Below are positions 34,010 to 34,175 of a stretch of 34,175 nucleotides of DNA, piece after piece. The stretch comes from Eubacterium sp. (GTDB lineage: Bacteria; Bacillota; Clostridia; Lachnospirales; Lachnospiraceae): contig JAGABX010000023.1 in the NCBI GenBank assembly GCA_017614395.1, positions 1-34,175 of the forward strand. The letters are read 5' to 3'. The notes beneath the pieces were generated by a model. It had not been told where the DNA came from. It did not search any database and worked only from the letters and a program-made list of their open reading frames with translations. Each line of letters starts with the position of its first letter. The stretch's first letter is position 1. A program made the translations under genes and the position numbers.

Positions 34010-34175
34010 TTATTCTTCGCTCACGTCCTGTCTGACCGATTTATTCTTCCGCTTGTTCGCATACATGTTTTCATCGGCTCTCCTGAAAACTGATTCGTAG
34101 GATTTTCTGTCTGTTTCCGCATCATAGAGCGCATATCCTATAGACGCTGACGGATTCTCATACATTTCCTCAGTC
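34010..34175 (-). CDS. GGDEF-domain protein (probable diguanylate cyclase), C-terminal part only
   Basis: The last 54 residues of a protein whose start lies beyond the right edge. The reading frame ends with TAA at 34010-34012. It contains SASIGYALYDAETDRKSYES and FRRADENMYANKRKNK, the conserved end of GGDEF domains that make c-di-GMP. The GGDEF motif itself is outside the window, so activity cannot be judged. A short charged tail (SVRQDVSEE) follows the domain. The GPH symporter gene starts 22 bases downstream, so they may be co-transcribed. Confidence 0.85.
   Translation of the reverse strand, partial: TEEMYENPSASIGYALYDAETDRKSYESVFRRADENMYANKRKNKSVRQDVSEE

Noticed and set aside
1-34175. 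CRISPR array, transposase, integrase, phage genes, tRNA or rRNA
   Set aside because: No repeat-spacer pattern, recombinase-type protein or RNA gene signature was seen on either strand.

Overview
This looks like chromosomal DNA of a low-to-mid GC, Gram-positive anaerobe of the Clostridia, most likely Lachnospiraceae. The grounds are AGGAGG-type ribosome binding sites throughout, frequent TTG and GTG starts, sigma-A-like promoters, a gap-pgk-tpiA cluster, a teichoic-acid-type export system, a CdaA/CdaR pair, a NusG-II/Gx-transporter pair and a Big_2-repeat surface protein. The family is an inference; no rRNA is present to confirm it. No tRNA, rRNA, CRISPR array, insertion sequence or prophage gene was seen. 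Coding density is high, and the longest non-coding gap is about 220 bases (12901-13117).

Most genes are on the minus strand, so transcription runs right to left. Region 1 (43-8056) is core metabolism and repair: recN, glgA (own promoter), gap-pgk-tpiA (own promoter) and asnS. Region 2 (8184-12900) holds a 1332-residue secreted protein built of Ig-like repeats and a GtrA-family flippase-like protein. Region 3 (13118-21995) is a polysaccharide operon with a strong promoter at 22039-22067: an LCP ligase, an IspD/TarI-type cytidylyltransferase, a GT2 glycosyltransferase, a monotopic phosphoglycosyl transferase, a LicD protein, a CapD/PglF-type dehydratase and, translationally coupled at the end, the GTPase TypA. 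Region 4 (22107-29029) is a second tightly packed unit with a promoter at 29088-29116. It holds two unrecognised membrane proteins, the c-di-AMP synthase CdaA and its partner CdaR, then TagG, TagH, TagD and a CDP-glycerol glycerophosphotransferase. Region 5 (29166-30519) is the only plus-strand unit: a MIF-like tautomerase, a NusG domain II protein and a Gx/HepT-I type transporter component. Region 6 (30534-34175) returns to the minus strand: the 3' end of a GGDEF protein, a GPH-family symporter with a large extracytoplasmic insertion, a Mn-type superoxide dismutase and a CDF metal transporter.

Regions 3 and 4 together look like one cell-surface glycopolymer programme. TagD makes CDP-glycerol, the TagB/F-like enzyme polymerises or primes with it, TagGH exports, and the LCP protein attaches polymer to the wall. 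The dehydratase, phosphoglycosyl transferase, GT2, LicD and GtrA proteins supply and decorate lipid-linked sugar. Having the c-di-AMP synthase in the same transcript as the exporter suggests that wall-polymer output and turgor/envelope signalling are made together.

The most unusual non-coding signals are two long palindromic elements placed 8-10 bases after the stop codons of tpiA and typA. They share the apical octamer CAGCGAGC. The typA element can also form a perfect 12-bp pairing with the loop of a second hairpin just before gtrA. Promoters and hairpins were read by eye, not computed.
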